Assembly (NCBI RefSeq): GCF_052118625.1
Contig: NZ_JBQKGW010000011.1
Coordinates: 26,944 to 90,943, forward strand
Direction: 5' to 3'
From: Porcincola sp945869225
GTDB lineage: Bacteria; Bacillota; Clostridia; Lachnospirales; Lachnospiraceae
Length of the DNA: 64,000 nt
Part shown: positions 1 to 9,094 of the stretch, in pieces
Position numbering within the stretch: the first letter of the stretch is position 1
Layout: every line of letters starts with the position of its first letter
Notes under the pieces: generated by a model
Seen by the model: the letters and a program-made list of their open reading frames with translations, nothing else
What the model was told of the DNA's origin: nothing
Databases searched by the model: none
Translations under genes and position numbers: made by a program

Positions 1-1
1 G

Positions 2-190
2 CCGGATGCGTCGATCAGCTACTCCCTGATGGGCAACGGAATCTCGATGGTCTTTGGGATGAACAGCGGGGATGCCGGACTGTTCACCGCAAGGCAGATG
101 GGATTTGCGGCAGGGCAGGACATTCTCTATATCGTCCTGTTCCTGATCGGAACCATCTGGGTGCTCCGAAATAAGATGGATCTTCAGTAA
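2..190 (+). CDS. C-terminal end of an integral membrane protein (partial)
   Basis: Only the last 62 residues lie in the window; the gene is open at the left edge. The fragment ends with a strongly hydrophobic stretch (ILYIVLFLIGTIWVL) followed by a short basic and acidic tail (RNKMDLQ), as in the last transmembrane helix and cytosolic tail of a multi-pass protein. An ABC-2 type permease would fit this ending, but nothing in the fragment proves it. The stop is 195 bp upstream of the next start, and no clear terminator hairpin follows it. Confidence 0.6.
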   Translation, partial: PDASISYSLMGNGISMVFGMNSGDAGLFTARQMGFAAGQDILYIVLFLIGTIWVLRNKMDLQ

Positions 191-221
191 ATTTTTGGAC
201 TATTTACAGAAAAACAAGGAA

Positions 222-264
222 GTGATCACGAGAATCACACAACAGAGAACAGATCGTGTATAAT
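222..264 (+). promoter_or_regulatory. Candidate promoter with small inverted repeat upstream of the secreted protein gene
   Basis: A perfect -10 hexamer TATAAT lies at 259-264. No good -35 is visible at normal spacing. A short inverted repeat (GTGAT at 222-226, ATCAC at 234-238) sits where a -35 or an activator site would be, so the promoter may need an activator. This is inference from sequence only. Confidence 0.4.
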
Positions 265-385
265 GGTTCTGACAGCATGGAAAGAATAGACAATTGAAGG
301 GAAGGGCTTCACCGGTAGGGACACGCGGGGTGAGGCGGGAGAAGACGTGTCAGACGATGCAGATGACTGCAGGAATGGAGGAAAC

Positions 386-2029
386 ATGAGAAAACAGATC
401 AGAGTGCTGACAGCGGCAGTGCTGTGCGCGAATCTGGCATTCGCCGGAGCGGCTCCGGGATTTGCCTCAGAAGCGGCAGCTCCGGAAGCCGAGACTGAGT
501 CCGCCCTTTTGGCGGGACAGGAACTGGCAGGCAAGGCATTGGATGCGGCGAATGAGGCCTGGAAGTTTTCCGGGACGATGGAGTTTGGAGACGGTCTTCT
601 CTCTCTGATGTCTTCAGATGGAACGGACGTCAGCTGGCTGAAATCGGCCGGCGTGGATGGTGTCGTTGCAGGCGGCGGGGATGGAACCGCAGATGCGAAT
701 GAGACGGTTTCACTGAATGGGACAGCGCTGTGTGATGTGCAGACGAAATTCGATGCGAAGAGCGGCAGGCTGTATTTCAGCTTTCCGGATCTGAAAAAGG
801 CGCCGGCCTCCGTGGATCTGAACAAGATTTTCTCCAGTATGAAATCAGATTTTCATGCTGGCGTCGGTTCCGAAATTGGAGCGGGAATCCCTTCAGAAGA
901 TGCGACCCGGCTTCAGGAGGAAGCGGCAGAGCTGTTCGGCTCGATCAGCTCAGAGGAATGGTCAGATTTTGTCGGCAGGTATGCCGGAACTGTCATGACA
1001 GGAATCAAGACGGAGCAGGAGGGAGAGAGCCAGGTGACAGCGGGAAGTCTGAGTGATACGGTCACCAGGACGACGGTCTCCATTCAGCCGGACGCGATGG
1101 ACAAGATTGTCAGGGACAGTGTCGGAACACTCCGTGAGGATCCGCTTGTTCTGAAGATCCTCGGAAGCGATTTCGCAGCGGATCTGGTGTCGATGGCTGT
1201 AAAATCCGGAGCGGATAAGACATTGGACACCGGCGCAGACAGCACGGGCAGTGTCACCGGCAGTCAGCTGGTCGGGATGTATCAGAGCGCACTGGATTCG
1301 GTGAAGGATAACCTGTCAGGCCTTCCGGGCTTTTCTCTCAGTATCGGCAACAACGCGGAAGGGAAGTTCACGAGCCTGGATCTGAAAGTCCTGTACTCCG
1401 GAGTCGAGATACCGGTATTCACATTTGCGACGATCACCGATGGAACGAAGAATGCAACGGAGCTGGATCTTGGCGAGCTGGTCGCATCTTCTCTGCTGGG
1501 GGCCGCTTCAGGTGAAGATCAATCCAACGCAGAGACAGAGGCAGATGCGCAGGATACCGCTTCATCCGGGAAGACCGGGCTTCTGATGGAAGGAACGACA
1601 GACGGCGGAAAGCTGAATGAGACAATTACCATCCAGGCAGCCGGCACACCGTACGCGACGGTGACGGTCAGCGACTGGGACATCGAAGGCATGAAGAGCG
1701 GAAAATTTGCTGGCAGCGTGATGGCGCAGCTTGGCGGTGAATCTGTCGGACTTGACTTTGCGCAGTCTGATGCCGAGGGACAGAGCGTAAGCCTCCTCGT
1801 GAACGGAGAGATGTTTGTGAAGGTGACTGGCAGCATACGTACAGCGGATCCGTCTTCTGTTCAGAAACTTGACACGACAGGAGCAGTGGAGCTGAAGAGC
1901 AGTGATGATCTGGAGAAGTATCTCGCAGACGCTGACCCGTCCGGCCTTCTTGAAAAGCTTCAGGCGGCAGGAGTCCCGCAGGAGCTTCTCGGAACAGAAA
2001 CAGAGCAGGCCACCGGGGCGGCAGCCTGA
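386..2029 (+). CDS. Secreted protein of unknown function
   Basis: The product is 547 residues. I chose ATG 386 because a GGAGGA ribosome site sits just upstream and because the N-terminus then begins with a classic signal peptide (MRKQIR followed by a hydrophobic stretch ending near AGAAPGFASEA). There is no lipobox cysteine, so it is probably released or wall-retained. The mature chain is acidic, rich in Gly, Ser and Thr, and has beta-type segments; no catalytic motif or named domain is recognisable to me. It stands alone between a membrane protein and a convergent ABC transporter, with its own terminator. A role at the cell surface is all that can be inferred. Confidence 0.75.
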   Translation: MRKQIRVLTAAVLCANLAFAGAAPGFASEAAAPEAETESALLAGQELAGKALDAANEAWKFSGTMEFGDGLLSLMSSDGTDVSWLKSAGVDGVVAGGGDGTADANETVSLNGTALCDVQTKFDAKSGRLYFSFPDLKKAPASVDLNKIFSSMKSDFHAGVGSEIGAGIPSEDATRLQEEAAELFGSISSEEWSDFVGRYAGTVMTGIKTEQEGESQVTAGSLSDTVTRTTVSIQPDAMDKIVRDSVGTLREDPLVLKILGSDFAADLVSMAVKSGADKTLDTGADSTGSVTGSQLVGMYQSALDSVKDNLSGLPGFSLSIGNNAEGKFTSLDLKVLYSGVEIPVFTFATITDGTKNATELDLGELVASSLLGAASGEDQSNAETEADAQDTASSGKTGLLMEGTTDGGKLNETITIQAAGTPYATVTVSDWDIEGMKSGKFAGSVMAQLGGESVGLDFAQSDAEGQSVSLLVNGEMFVKVTGSIRTADPSSVQKLDTTGAVELKSSDDLEKYLADADPSGLLEKLQAAGVPQELLGTETEQATGAAA

Positions 2030-2097
2030 GCAGCAGGACATCAGAGACATTTGTATGATGCAGCCGGACGGCATCTGAAGCGGAAAAGCAATACCCG

Positions 2098-2136
2098 AAG
2101 AGCAGGGAGACGCGGAAAGCGTCCCCTGCTTTTTTG
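2098..2136. terminator. Rho-independent terminator
   Basis: The hairpin AGCAGGG(A)GACGC / GCGTCCCCTGCT at 2101-2130 has a GGAAA loop and is followed by a run of six T. It lies between the convergent genes ending at 2029 and 2140 and can serve the plus strand; an A-containing flank on the other side is weaker. Confidence 0.85.
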
Positions 2137-2139
2137 GAA

Positions 2140-4620
2140 TTATTCCACAGCTTTTAGAGATTCCGCCATCGGGATTGCGCGAATTCGCTTTCTCATGAGG
2201 AGATTGACCATGTATGCGAACAGATTGGTGATCAGGATGGCAAGGACATAGCTGACCGGTCTGATTCGTGTCAGGAAGACCATATTGTCGACGAGGATCC
2301 GGCTCATCACGGCGCGGTGGAAGAGCGTACCGAGCGGAAGACCGATGAAGCTGGCAATGAGCGAGAGAACCAGATTCTCCTGGAGAACATAGCTGTCGGT
2401 TTCCTTCGGGTAAAAACCGAGGACCTCGACGGTTGCAATTTCACGGCTTCGCTCAGCCAGATTGATTGAAGTCAGGTTGTAGATGACGATCAGCTCCAGC
2501 ACCCCTGAAAACAGGATCAGGAGAAGGACGATGTAGTAGACACAGGAGAGGGCCTTGTCTGCCGTTTCCTTCAAAAGAGACAGACTGCTGATCTGCCGGA
2601 CCCCCGGAATCCCGGCAATCTGCTGTGAGAGGGCAGCATCTGCCGTTTCAGAAGAGGCATCTTTCGCAGTCATCTGAGCACCGGACGTCCGGATCAGCAG
2701 CGTGTCGGGTTTCCATTCCCCACCCTGTTGTTTCAACGTATCAGCATTCAGGATCAGGGCATTGCCGATATAGTTGTCAAAGATGCCGCTGACGGTGGCT
2801 GTGACATCACGGCGTGCCGCGTCCTTTATGATCAGGGAGTCGCCGATGGAGAGAGACAGCTTCTGTGCGATTCTTGTGCAGATGAGTATCTTTCCGGGCT
2901 GTGGGAAACGGCAGGCCTGGCCTTCTGTTTTCAGTGTCCAGAATGACATGAAGGATTCCGGCTGGTCTGTACTGTAAAGCCTGACGTTCGTCATGGCACT
3001 TTTATGTGCCTTGATGCTGACCCGGGACAGGCTGCAGGGACAGGCAGCAGAGTCTGCGGCGATCCGGGAGAGTCTGACTGTCACCTCCTCGATTTTTGAG
3101 GGCTGGACGCCTGCCTCGATCTGGTAGTGCTGGATCGTCTTGTACTGGAGATCGGTGATGCCGATCAGGGAATCCTTGACACCGAACCCGGTCAGTACCA
3201 GCGCTGCGCAGCAGCCGATGCCGATCAGCATCATGAACAGGCGCTGCTTGTAGCGGAGCATGTTCCGGAGCATGATTTTGTGGAGAAATGAGAGTCGTTT
3301 CCACAATGGAGTGATGTGTTCAAGCCAGATTCGTTTTCCGCTTTTGGAGACGCCTGGGCGGATGAGCTCTGCAGGCCGGATTGACAGTTCACTGCGGACA
3401 GAGAGCCAGGTGCAGAGCAGGATGCCGGTGATTGATACAGCGCCCGTCAAGCCTGCAAGCGGCAGGTTGAAGATATACTCGATTCTGGCAAAGCCATAGA
3501 CGGAGCTGAGGGCAAGCCAGAAGACCTTCGGGATGAGAAGGGTGCCGGCGAAATATCCGGCCGCCCAGCCCAGAAACGCTGCACTCCCGGCGTACAGAAG
3601 GTACTTAGCGCTGATCTCCGCAGTTGAAAAGCCAAGTGCTTTGAGCGTCCCGATCTGCGTGCGCTCCTCCTCGACCATCCGCGTCATGGTTGTGACGCAG
3701 ACCAGCATGGCGATCAGGGCAAAGAACAGCGGGAACAAATCTGCGATGCCGCTGACGATCGAGATGTCATTGTTGAAACTGATAAGGCCGGAATGGTCTT
3801 CCCGGGTGAGAACGTAGGTGTGAAGCGATCTGTTCTCTGCAAGGCTGGTGACGCGGTCTTTGACCGTCTCCACCAGTGATTCATACACCTCGCCACGGTG
3901 CAGGGTTTCAGAATCGAGTGTGAGATCGATCTCTGTGAACGCTATGCTCAGAAATGCACGCTTCGGCACAAACAGAAAGGCGTCAAGCTGACCTGTGCCG
4001 ATGGTGGTGCTCCCGCGGCTTGTGCCCAGCCAGAGCGGAGAATCACACAGGCCGACGATGGTGAATGTCTTTGTGTCCAGAAAACCGGCGGCCTGATCGG
4101 ATTTTGCGGTGTCGACCGTCAGCTTTTTTCCAATGTCAGAGGAGGAAAAGAGCCGCCTGTCAGCCAGACATTCGGATGCAGCCGCTGGCATGCGGCCGGC
4201 CGTCAGAGATGGAAGATTGACCGTATCCTGGAGCGACTGGATACGGAGCGCATAGCGCTGCGCCGTGCCGGAAGAGGTTCTGCTTTCCGGATCTGCTTCA
4301 GATCCTGCGCCCTGCGTTGAGGCAGCCTCTACCATGGCGTCTGTGCCGGTACCGCCCTCAGCAGTGGTAACCCCTTCGATGTCTGAGAAGGCTCTGACGT
4401 CGGAGGACAGAAGAAAATTGCTGCTGAGAATCCGGATATCGTAAAGCTTCTGACGGCTGAGATAGTCGTCGCAGGTCCGCTGCATCGCCGGCTTGGTGAT
4501 TTTGAGGCCGGCGAAGAAGCCTGTGCTCAGAAAAAGAATCAGAAAAAGCGCAAGATACCGTCCGGAAAATGTACGGATGCTGCGCTTTGTCAGTTTGAAG
4601 ATGGCACGATGGGTTTTCAT
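2140..4620 (-). CDS. FtsX-type ABC transporter permease
   Basis: The 826-residue protein has the layout of a long MacB/FtsX-family permease: an N-terminal helix (about residues 20-40), a large extracellular region, a three-helix FtsX block around residues 290-410, a second extracellular region, and a second three-helix FtsX block near the C-terminus (about 700-810). Such permeases work with LolD-type ATPases and act on lipids, lipoproteins or cell-envelope peptides, including antimicrobial peptide resistance. The start ATG at 4620 has a GAGGTG site and is 9 bp after the stop of the ATPase gene, so the two form an operon. The substrate cannot be told. No two-component system is adjacent, unlike typical bacitracin-type modules. 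Confidence 0.9.
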   Translation of the reverse strand: MKTHRAIFKLTKRSIRTFSGRYLALFLILFLSTGFFAGLKITKPAMQRTCDDYLSRQKLYDIRILSSNFLLSSDVRAFSDIEGVTTAEGGTGTDAMVEAASTQGAGSEADPESRTSSGTAQRYALRIQSLQDTVNLPSLTAGRMPAAASECLADRRLFSSSDIGKKLTVDTAKSDQAAGFLDTKTFTIVGLCDSPLWLGTSRGSTTIGTGQLDAFLFVPKRAFLSIAFTEIDLTLDSETLHRGEVYESLVETVKDRVTSLAENRSLHTYVLTREDHSGLISFNNDISIVSGIADLFPLFFALIAMLVCVTTMTRMVEEERTQIGTLKALGFSTAEISAKYLLYAGSAAFLGWAAGYFAGTLLIPKVFWLALSSVYGFARIEYIFNLPLAGLTGAVSITGILLCTWLSVRSELSIRPAELIRPGVSKSGKRIWLEHITPLWKRLSFLHKIMLRNMLRYKQRLFMMLIGIGCCAALVLTGFGVKDSLIGITDLQYKTIQHYQIEAGVQPSKIEEVTVRLSRIAADSAACPCSLSRVSIKAHKSAMTNVRLYSTDQPESFMSFWTLKTEGQACRFPQPGKILICTRIAQKLSLSIGDSLIIKDAARRDVTATVSGIFDNYIGNALILNADTLKQQGGEWKPDTLLIRTSGAQMTAKDASSETADAALSQQIAGIPGVRQISSLSLLKETADKALSCVYYIVLLLILFSGVLELIVIYNLTSINLAERSREIATVEVLGFYPKETDSYVLQENLVLSLIASFIGLPLGTLFHRAVMSRILVDNMVFLTRIRPVSYVLAILITNLFAYMVNLLMRKRIRAIPMAESLKAVE

Positions 4621-4629
4621 AGCGGCACC

Positions 4630-5370
4630 TCACCACTCTATCTGATCTGCCGGGATGACAGCTTCATTTCTTTTATTCGACTGAATGCGGCCGCTGCGGA
4701 TCCTGATGATCCGGTCTGCCATCGGTGCGATTGCCTGATTGTGCGTGATGATCATGACGGTCGTATGGTGTTCACGGCTCAGCCGGTGGAGCAGCTTCAG
4801 AATTCCTGTGCCTGTTTCGTAGTCGAGGGCGCCGGTCGGCTCGTCGCAGAGCAGGAGCTTCGGATTCTTTGCCAGGGCGCGCGCAATGGCGACGCGCTGC
4901 TGCTCGCCGCCGGAAAGCTGGGCCGGAAAATGTCCGCCCCGGTCCTTCAGGCCGACGAGGGAGAGCGCCGTCGGCGCGTCGATCGGGTCCTTGCAGAGCT
5001 GCGCGGCAATTTCGATGTTTTCGAGCGCTGTGAGGTTCGGAATCAGGTTGTAGAACTGGAAGACAAATCCGACGTCATGCCGGCGGTAGTCGACCAGTCT
5101 GCGGTCACTGAACGCCGAGACTTCCGCACCGTCCACAAGGATGCTGCCGGATGTGACGGCGTCCATCCCGCCAAGCAGGTTGAGCAGCGTCGTTTTTCCG
5201 GCACCTGAGGAGCCCAGCAGCACGCAGAATTCTCCCTTCTCTACGCTGAACGAGACGTCATTCAGCGCCCTGACAGGAACTTCACTCGTTCCGTACAGCT
5301 TCGATACATGATCAAATTCGATATACGCCACGATATCCACCCGGCCTCTCTGATTCTGTTTTGTCTTCAC
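4630..5370 (-). CDS. LolD/MacB-type ABC transporter ATP-binding protein
   Basis: The 246-residue protein is a complete single ATPase domain: Walker A GSSGAGKTT, Q-loop VFQFYN, signature LSGGEQQR, Walker B LLLCDEPTGALD and the switch His in ITHNQ. DEPTGALD is typical of the LolD/MacB group that energises FtsX-like permeases, and the permease gene follows 9 bp downstream. The start is uncertain: GTG at 5370 is used here, but in-frame GTG codons 10 and 13 codons further in would give the more usual N-terminus beginning near AYIEFDHV. Confidence 0.92.
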   Translation of the reverse strand: MKTKQNQRGRVDIVAYIEFDHVSKLYGTSEVPVRALNDVSFSVEKGEFCVLLGSSGAGKTTLLNLLGGMDAVTSGSILVDGAEVSAFSDRRLVDYRRHDVGFVFQFYNLIPNLTALENIEIAAQLCKDPIDAPTALSLVGLKDRGGHFPAQLSGGEQQRVAIARALAKNPKLLLCDEPTGALDYETGTGILKLLHRLSREHHTTVMIITHNQAIAPMADRIIRIRSGRIQSNKRNEAVIPADQIEW

Positions 5371-5711
5371 TCCACTATATCATGGAGTCATACACTTTTG
5401 TGCGGGAGGACATTGAATTCAGTGCGCCTGCATTGGGAAAGCCGTCCCGCACGCCTGCCCGCTGCCGGCTGCCCGGGATTCATCTGGAATGCGCTGCATT
5501 TACACAGCGAAAGCTGTGCCCGAAGATCGGACTGGACCACCTCCGGGATTCGGAAAGGCTTCGGAGGCAGCCCGGAATATCAGCCGGAACGGTATTTGCA
5601 AATATTTCGGAATTATGAAAGTATTTCAGCAATTTCCGCAAATATTATTCTGCCAGATGGAGTATAGTTGTGCTCGAAACGATGATGGCAGAAAACACAA
5701 AGGGATGGAAA
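5371..5711. other. Intergenic region between divergent transporters
   Basis: This 341-bp stretch lies between the divergent ABC ATPase and ThrE-type genes and must hold both promoters. The right part is AT-rich and carries GCAAATATT twice in the same orientation (5598-5606 and 5638-5646, 40 bp apart). I find no convincing coding region: the short open frames here have no ribosome site or recognisable product. Confidence 0.4.
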
Positions 5712-6479
5712 ATGAACCGGGACGAAGCGGAAGAATACCTGTATTGTGCGCTGGATATTGGTCAGCTGCTTCTTACCAGCGGCGCGGAGGTGAACCGGGT
5801 CGAGGATACAATCAGCCGGGTGATGGCGGCGGCCGGTGTTCCGAAGGTCGAGGTGTTCTCGATCACGTCGAATATCACGGTGACTGCGCACCTGGATGGC
5901 TTCCAGACACTGACCCAGATGCGGAGGGTGTACGCGATCCACACCAACATGCGGCGGATCGAGGAGCTCAACCAGCTTTCGAGGGATATCTGCGCAAAGA
6001 AGCTGAAGCCGGAGGAAATCCGGGGCAGGATCGAGCACATTCAGGAGGAGAAACCGGCAAACAGCCGCCTGCTTCCGGTCGGGTATGCCATCGTATCAGG
6101 TGCATTTGCCCTGTTCTTCGGCGGCGACCTGAACGATTTTGCGGCTTCCGTGCTGATCGGATTTCTTCTCTGTTACATCGAGCGACTGATTTCAAGGTTC
6201 ACGGACAATATCCTGATGACAGCACTGATCTGGTCAACGGCCGGCGGCTTTCTGGCACAGCTGACAGTCCTTTCAGGGCTGGGACATCACGCAGACCTCA
6301 TCAGCATCGGCAATATCATGCTGTTCATCCCCGGAATCGCCTTCACAAACTCGATCCGGGACATGTTTGTCGGCGATACCATCACCGGCCTGATCCGGTT
6401 TATGGAGTCGATTCTCCTGGCGGGCATCATCGCGGTCGGGTTCACGCTGGCGGGGCGCATCCTGACCGGGCTGCTGTAA
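5712..6479 (+). CDS. Threonine/serine exporter-like protein, large half (ThrE N-terminal domain, DUF1212)
   Basis: The protein is 255 residues from ATG 5712, chosen for the AAGGGA site upstream; the open frame extends to a GTG at 5670 without a good site. The soluble N-terminal part contains the family hallmark LLLTSGAEVNRVEDTISRV and is followed by about five hydrophobic helices with LFFGGD and FTNSIRDM motifs. In this family a large DUF1212 half and a small half make an inner-membrane exporter of threonine, serine or other small carboxylic acids (E. coli YjjP/YjjB exports succinate). The small half follows at 6682, separated by an unusual repeat region. Confidence 0.9.
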   Translation: MNRDEAEEYLYCALDIGQLLLTSGAEVNRVEDTISRVMAAAGVPKVEVFSITSNITVTAHLDGFQTLTQMRRVYAIHTNMRRIEELNQLSRDICAKKLKPEEIRGRIEHIQEEKPANSRLLPVGYAIVSGAFALFFGGDLNDFAASVLIGFLLCYIERLISRFTDNILMTALIWSTAGGFLAQLTVLSGLGHHADLISIGNIMLFIPGIAFTNSIRDMFVGDTITGLIRFMESILLAGIIAVGFTLAGRILTGLL

Positions 6480-6523
6480 TAAGTGTGCGGCAGGATAATG
6501 CTTCCGGGATGCGCAGAGTCAGT

Positions 6524-6661
6524 CCGTTGGATAGCGCATGACAGGGAAAGTGCAGATCAAGTCCGATCGGTTGCTTCAGGCCGGTTCCGCCGTTGGATAG
6601 CACATGACAGGGAAAGTGCAGGGTGTGGTCTGTTGGAAAGTGCATGACAGGGAAAGCGCAG
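6524..6661 (+). repeat. Three direct copies of a 32-bp repeat
   Basis: Near-identical 32-bp units lie at 6524-6555, 6590-6621 and 6630-6661. The shared core is ATGACAGGGAAAG, with flanks (C/T)GTTGGA on the left and TGCAG or CGCAG on the right. The spacers are 34 and 8 bp and are unrelated. The last copy runs into the ribosome site of the next gene (GGAGGAGAG). The units contain short GC-rich dyads (TGC...GCA) but no strong hairpin. Confidence 0.85.
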
Positions 6662-6681
6662 GAGGAGAGTGAGATTACTGT

Positions 6682-7137
6682 ATGGAAGTCTGGAAGATTG
6701 TGCTGCAGTTTGCCACGGCAGTGGCAGGCTGTTTTGGATTTGCGATCGTGTTTCATGTCGGGCGCAATGAATGGCTGGTCGCATCTTTGGGCGGGGCGGT
6801 ATCCTGGGCAGCCTATCTTTTGATGCTTTCTGTATCCGGGAACGACTATGCAGCGGCTTTTGTCGGGTCAGCCGCTTCTGCCTTCTATGGGGAAATGATC
6901 GCCCGGAAGGTTCATGCTCCTGCGACAGTCTTTACGGTGATCGCCTTCGTTCCGCTGATTCCCGGAGCGTCCCTGTACCGGGCTGCCGATGCACTGATGA
7001 ACGGGCACAGCGGGGAAGGCAGACGCCTGGCGGTTTATACACTTGCATTTGCAGCCTGCATGTCAGCAGGCGTCGTCGTCACAACCCTGATTCTTCGAAA
7101 GATCGGGAAAGCCAGAGCCGGCAGAATAGCCGGATGA
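6682..7137 (+). CDS. Threonine/serine exporter-like protein, small half (YjjB/ThrE C-terminal, DUF3815)
   Basis: This 151-residue protein is four to five hydrophobic helices with the family motif FVPLIPGASLYRAADALMNG near residue 95-115. It is the partner of the DUF1212 protein at 5712; in actinobacterial ThrE both halves are fused. The start ATG 6682 follows GGAGGAGAGTGAG. The 202-bp gap to the first half, filled with a direct repeat, is unusual for a pair that is normally tightly coupled. Confidence 0.9.
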   Translation: MEVWKIVLQFATAVAGCFGFAIVFHVGRNEWLVASLGGAVSWAAYLLMLSVSGNDYAAAFVGSAASAFYGEMIARKVHAPATVFTVIAFVPLIPGASLYRAADALMNGHSGEGRRLAVYTLAFAACMSAGVVVTTLILRKIGKARAGRIAG

Positions 7138-7227
7138 GCGTCTGTCACTCCGTCCGGATATCGCGTATACTGTTTCTGACATAAAATCGGCAGCGGGCGT
7201 CTGCCTGATCGCAGAAGGAGAATGAAT

Positions 7228-8121
7228 ATGAGCATCATCGATATGAGTGGTTTTTGCCGGAAGGCAGAAGAGAATCACGTGCTGGGTGTTGTGGTTCAGC
7301 AGCATGGGAAAGAGATCGCAAGACAGCTGTGGGATGACGAAAGGCGCCGGGATGTCTACTCGGTCACCAAGAGCTTTACATCCGCAGCGGTTGGGATTGC
7401 GCAGCGGGAGGGGCTTCTGTCGCTGAATGAGAAGCTGACGGATGCCTTTAAGGAAGATCTTCCGGACTTTGTCAGCCCGCATCTGGAGAAGGCTACTGTC
7501 CGGGACCTTCTGACGATGTGTCTCGGCCAGGAAAAACCCTTCCTGATGGGCGCTGACCGGCCATTTTATCCCGAGACCGACTGGGTAAAGCTGGCGCTTG
7601 CCCAGCCCTGGGTCTGCGATCCGGATACGACATTTTTGTATAATAACGCCGGCCCGTATCTGGCCGGCATGCTTGTGCAGCGGCGGTCCGGCTGCGACCT
7701 CATCCACTATCTGATGCCGCGTCTGTTCGTACCGCTCGGCATTCATCTTCCAACCTGGGAAATGGATCCGCTCGGCAACAGTTATGGGGCGGGCGGACTG
7801 TTCCTGAACATCGACGAGCTGGCAAAGTTCGGGCAGCTGCTGCTTCAGGATGGGAGCTGGAACGGGAAACAGCTGATTCCGGCGAACTGGGTTCATGAGG
7901 CAGGAAGAAAGCAGGTGGGCAACGGCGAGGAGGGCTACGGCTACCTGTTCTGGATGGGGCCTCATGGCAGCTTCCGCGCAGACGGCAAGTATGGCCAGTT
8001 TGTGATTGTCATGAAGGATGTGGACGCCGTGGTTACGATCATGTCGGAGAGCCGCACCGAGCGGAACATTCTGAATGCCGTGTTCGACGAGCTCTATCCA
8101 CAGCTCAGGGCGGGAGACTGA
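7228..8121 (+). CDS. Serine hydrolase of the class C beta-lactamase/PBP-like family
   Basis: The 297-residue protein has the SxxK catalytic motif SVTK (Ser45, Lys48), the second motif YNN (Tyr138-Asn140) and a C-terminal HGSF segment in place of the KTG box. No signal peptide is visible, so it is probably cytosolic, acting on a small ester or peptide; real beta-lactam hydrolysis is not implied. ATG 7228 was chosen over ATG 7222 because the AGAAGGAG site is 7 bases from it. A -10-like TATACT lies at 7166-7171. Confidence 0.85.
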   Translation: MSIIDMSGFCRKAEENHVLGVVVQQHGKEIARQLWDDERRRDVYSVTKSFTSAAVGIAQREGLLSLNEKLTDAFKEDLPDFVSPHLEKATVRDLLTMCLGQEKPFLMGADRPFYPETDWVKLALAQPWVCDPDTTFLYNNAGPYLAGMLVQRRSGCDLIHYLMPRLFVPLGIHLPTWEMDPLGNSYGAGGLFLNIDELAKFGQLLLQDGSWNGKQLIPANWVHEAGRKQVGNGEEGYGYLFWMGPHGSFRADGKYGQFVIVMKDVDAVVTIMSESRTERNILNAVFDELYPQLRAGD

Positions 8122-8614
8122 GCCGTTTTTCACAGGACGGACATTACAGAAATGATCACAGAAATTTAAGAAACATATCATGGAATCCTGACACCAATTT
8201 TACAGGCGCAGGCTATACTGTTTCACGGATGCCGGAAGGATGCACAGTACGCGCTGTGGATTTCCGCGAAAATCAGCATGGCCTGCGCCTCAGGACAGGT
8301 GGAAAACCTACGGGATGCAGTCCACGATCGACTTTCGGGCTTTCTTACCCGATTCTTTTTGAAGGGGTCAGAAACAGCGGACAGACGGCATTGCATGCAG
8401 ATTCGTCATTCTGCAATAAATTGATGATTTAAATCTGGGATATCTGAACAAATCATTCCAATATCGTGTCATATCTCATTTTTTGTAAGGTATATTCTCC
8501 AAATAATTGCGAAGATAATGATAATAATGTTATAATCTCCTCAAGTGTTTAAACAAGAGCGGATCGCTTTCCGGCTGCCTGAGCCGGAAATCTGACGAAA
8601 AGGAGGAGACGGAT
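8122..8614 (+). promoter_or_regulatory. Long leader and promoter region of the hydrogenase operon
   Basis: This 493-bp region holds no convincing gene. Its last third is AT-rich and contains a good sigma-70 type promoter: TTGCGA at 8507-8512 and TATAAT at 8531-8536, 18 bp apart, about 80 bp before the first hydrogenase start. The remainder shows no repeat, RNA element or recognised Rex-type operator that I can defend. Confidence 0.6.
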
Positions 8615-9094
8615 ATGCTGGAGCAGTCCTGTTATGACCTGGCGGACAGGTGCATAGCAAAACATGGAGCAAAGCCATCCTCGCTTATCCCTGTGATGGA
8701 GGACATCCAGGATGAGCTGCGCTATCTCCCGGGGGAGCTGTTGTCCTATGTGGCGGAAAAGATCGGCGTCAGCGAGGCAGAGGCCTACGGTGTCGCGACG
8801 TTCTACGAGAATTTCTCTTTTGAGCCGAAGGGGAAGTTCGAGATCAAGTGCTGCGACGGGACGGCCTGCCATGTAAAGAAGGGAATCGCCGTGATTGAAG
8901 CGCTCCAGAAGGAACTGGGGCTTGGCAAGGACAAGCATACGACGGACGACATGCTGTTTACGCTTGAGACGGTTTCCTGCCTGGGCGCGTGCGGACTGGC
9001 GCCGACCATGATGGTCAACGGGAAAGTTCACCCGCACATGACACCTGACTCTGCTGTCGCGCTGGTCAGAGAATTGAGAGGTGAGGAATCATGA
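8615..9094 (+). CDS. hydC: NAD(P)-linked [FeFe] hydrogenase, NuoE-like [2Fe-2S] subunit
   Basis: The 159-residue protein is a thioredoxin-fold [2Fe-2S] subunit of the NuoE/HndA/HydC family. The four cluster cysteines appear as CDGTAC near residue 86-91 and CLGAC near 122-126; the upstream motif VATFYENFSF is also typical. It passes electrons within a cytosolic hydrogenase that couples NADH and ferredoxin to H2. The ribosome site AAGGAGGAG is strong. The stop overlaps the next start in an ATGA, showing translational coupling to hydB. Confidence 0.93.
   Translation: MLEQSCYDLADRCIAKHGAKPSSLIPVMEDIQDELRYLPGELLSYVAEKIGVSEAEAYGVATFYENFSFEPKGKFEIKCCDGTACHVKKGIAVIEALQKELGLGKDKHTTDDMLFTLETVSCLGACGLAPTMMVNGKVHPHMTPDSAVALVRELRGEES

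Noticed and set aside
5489..6541. 350-codon plus-strand open frame
   Set aside because: It overlaps the ThrE-type gene in another frame; its product is a low-complexity Arg/Gly/Pro-rich sequence.
6524..6661. CRISPR-like array
   Set aside because: There are only three repeats with unequal spacers of 34 and 8 bp, the repeat is not palindromic enough, and no cas gene is present.
7228..8121. Beta-lactam resistance gene
   Set aside because: The protein has SxxK and YxN motifs but no signal peptide and no KTG box, so general serine hydrolase is the safer call.
8229..8432. 67-codon open frame before the hydrogenase operon
   Set aside because: It has no ribosome site, odd composition and no recognisable product, so I treat the region as a leader.
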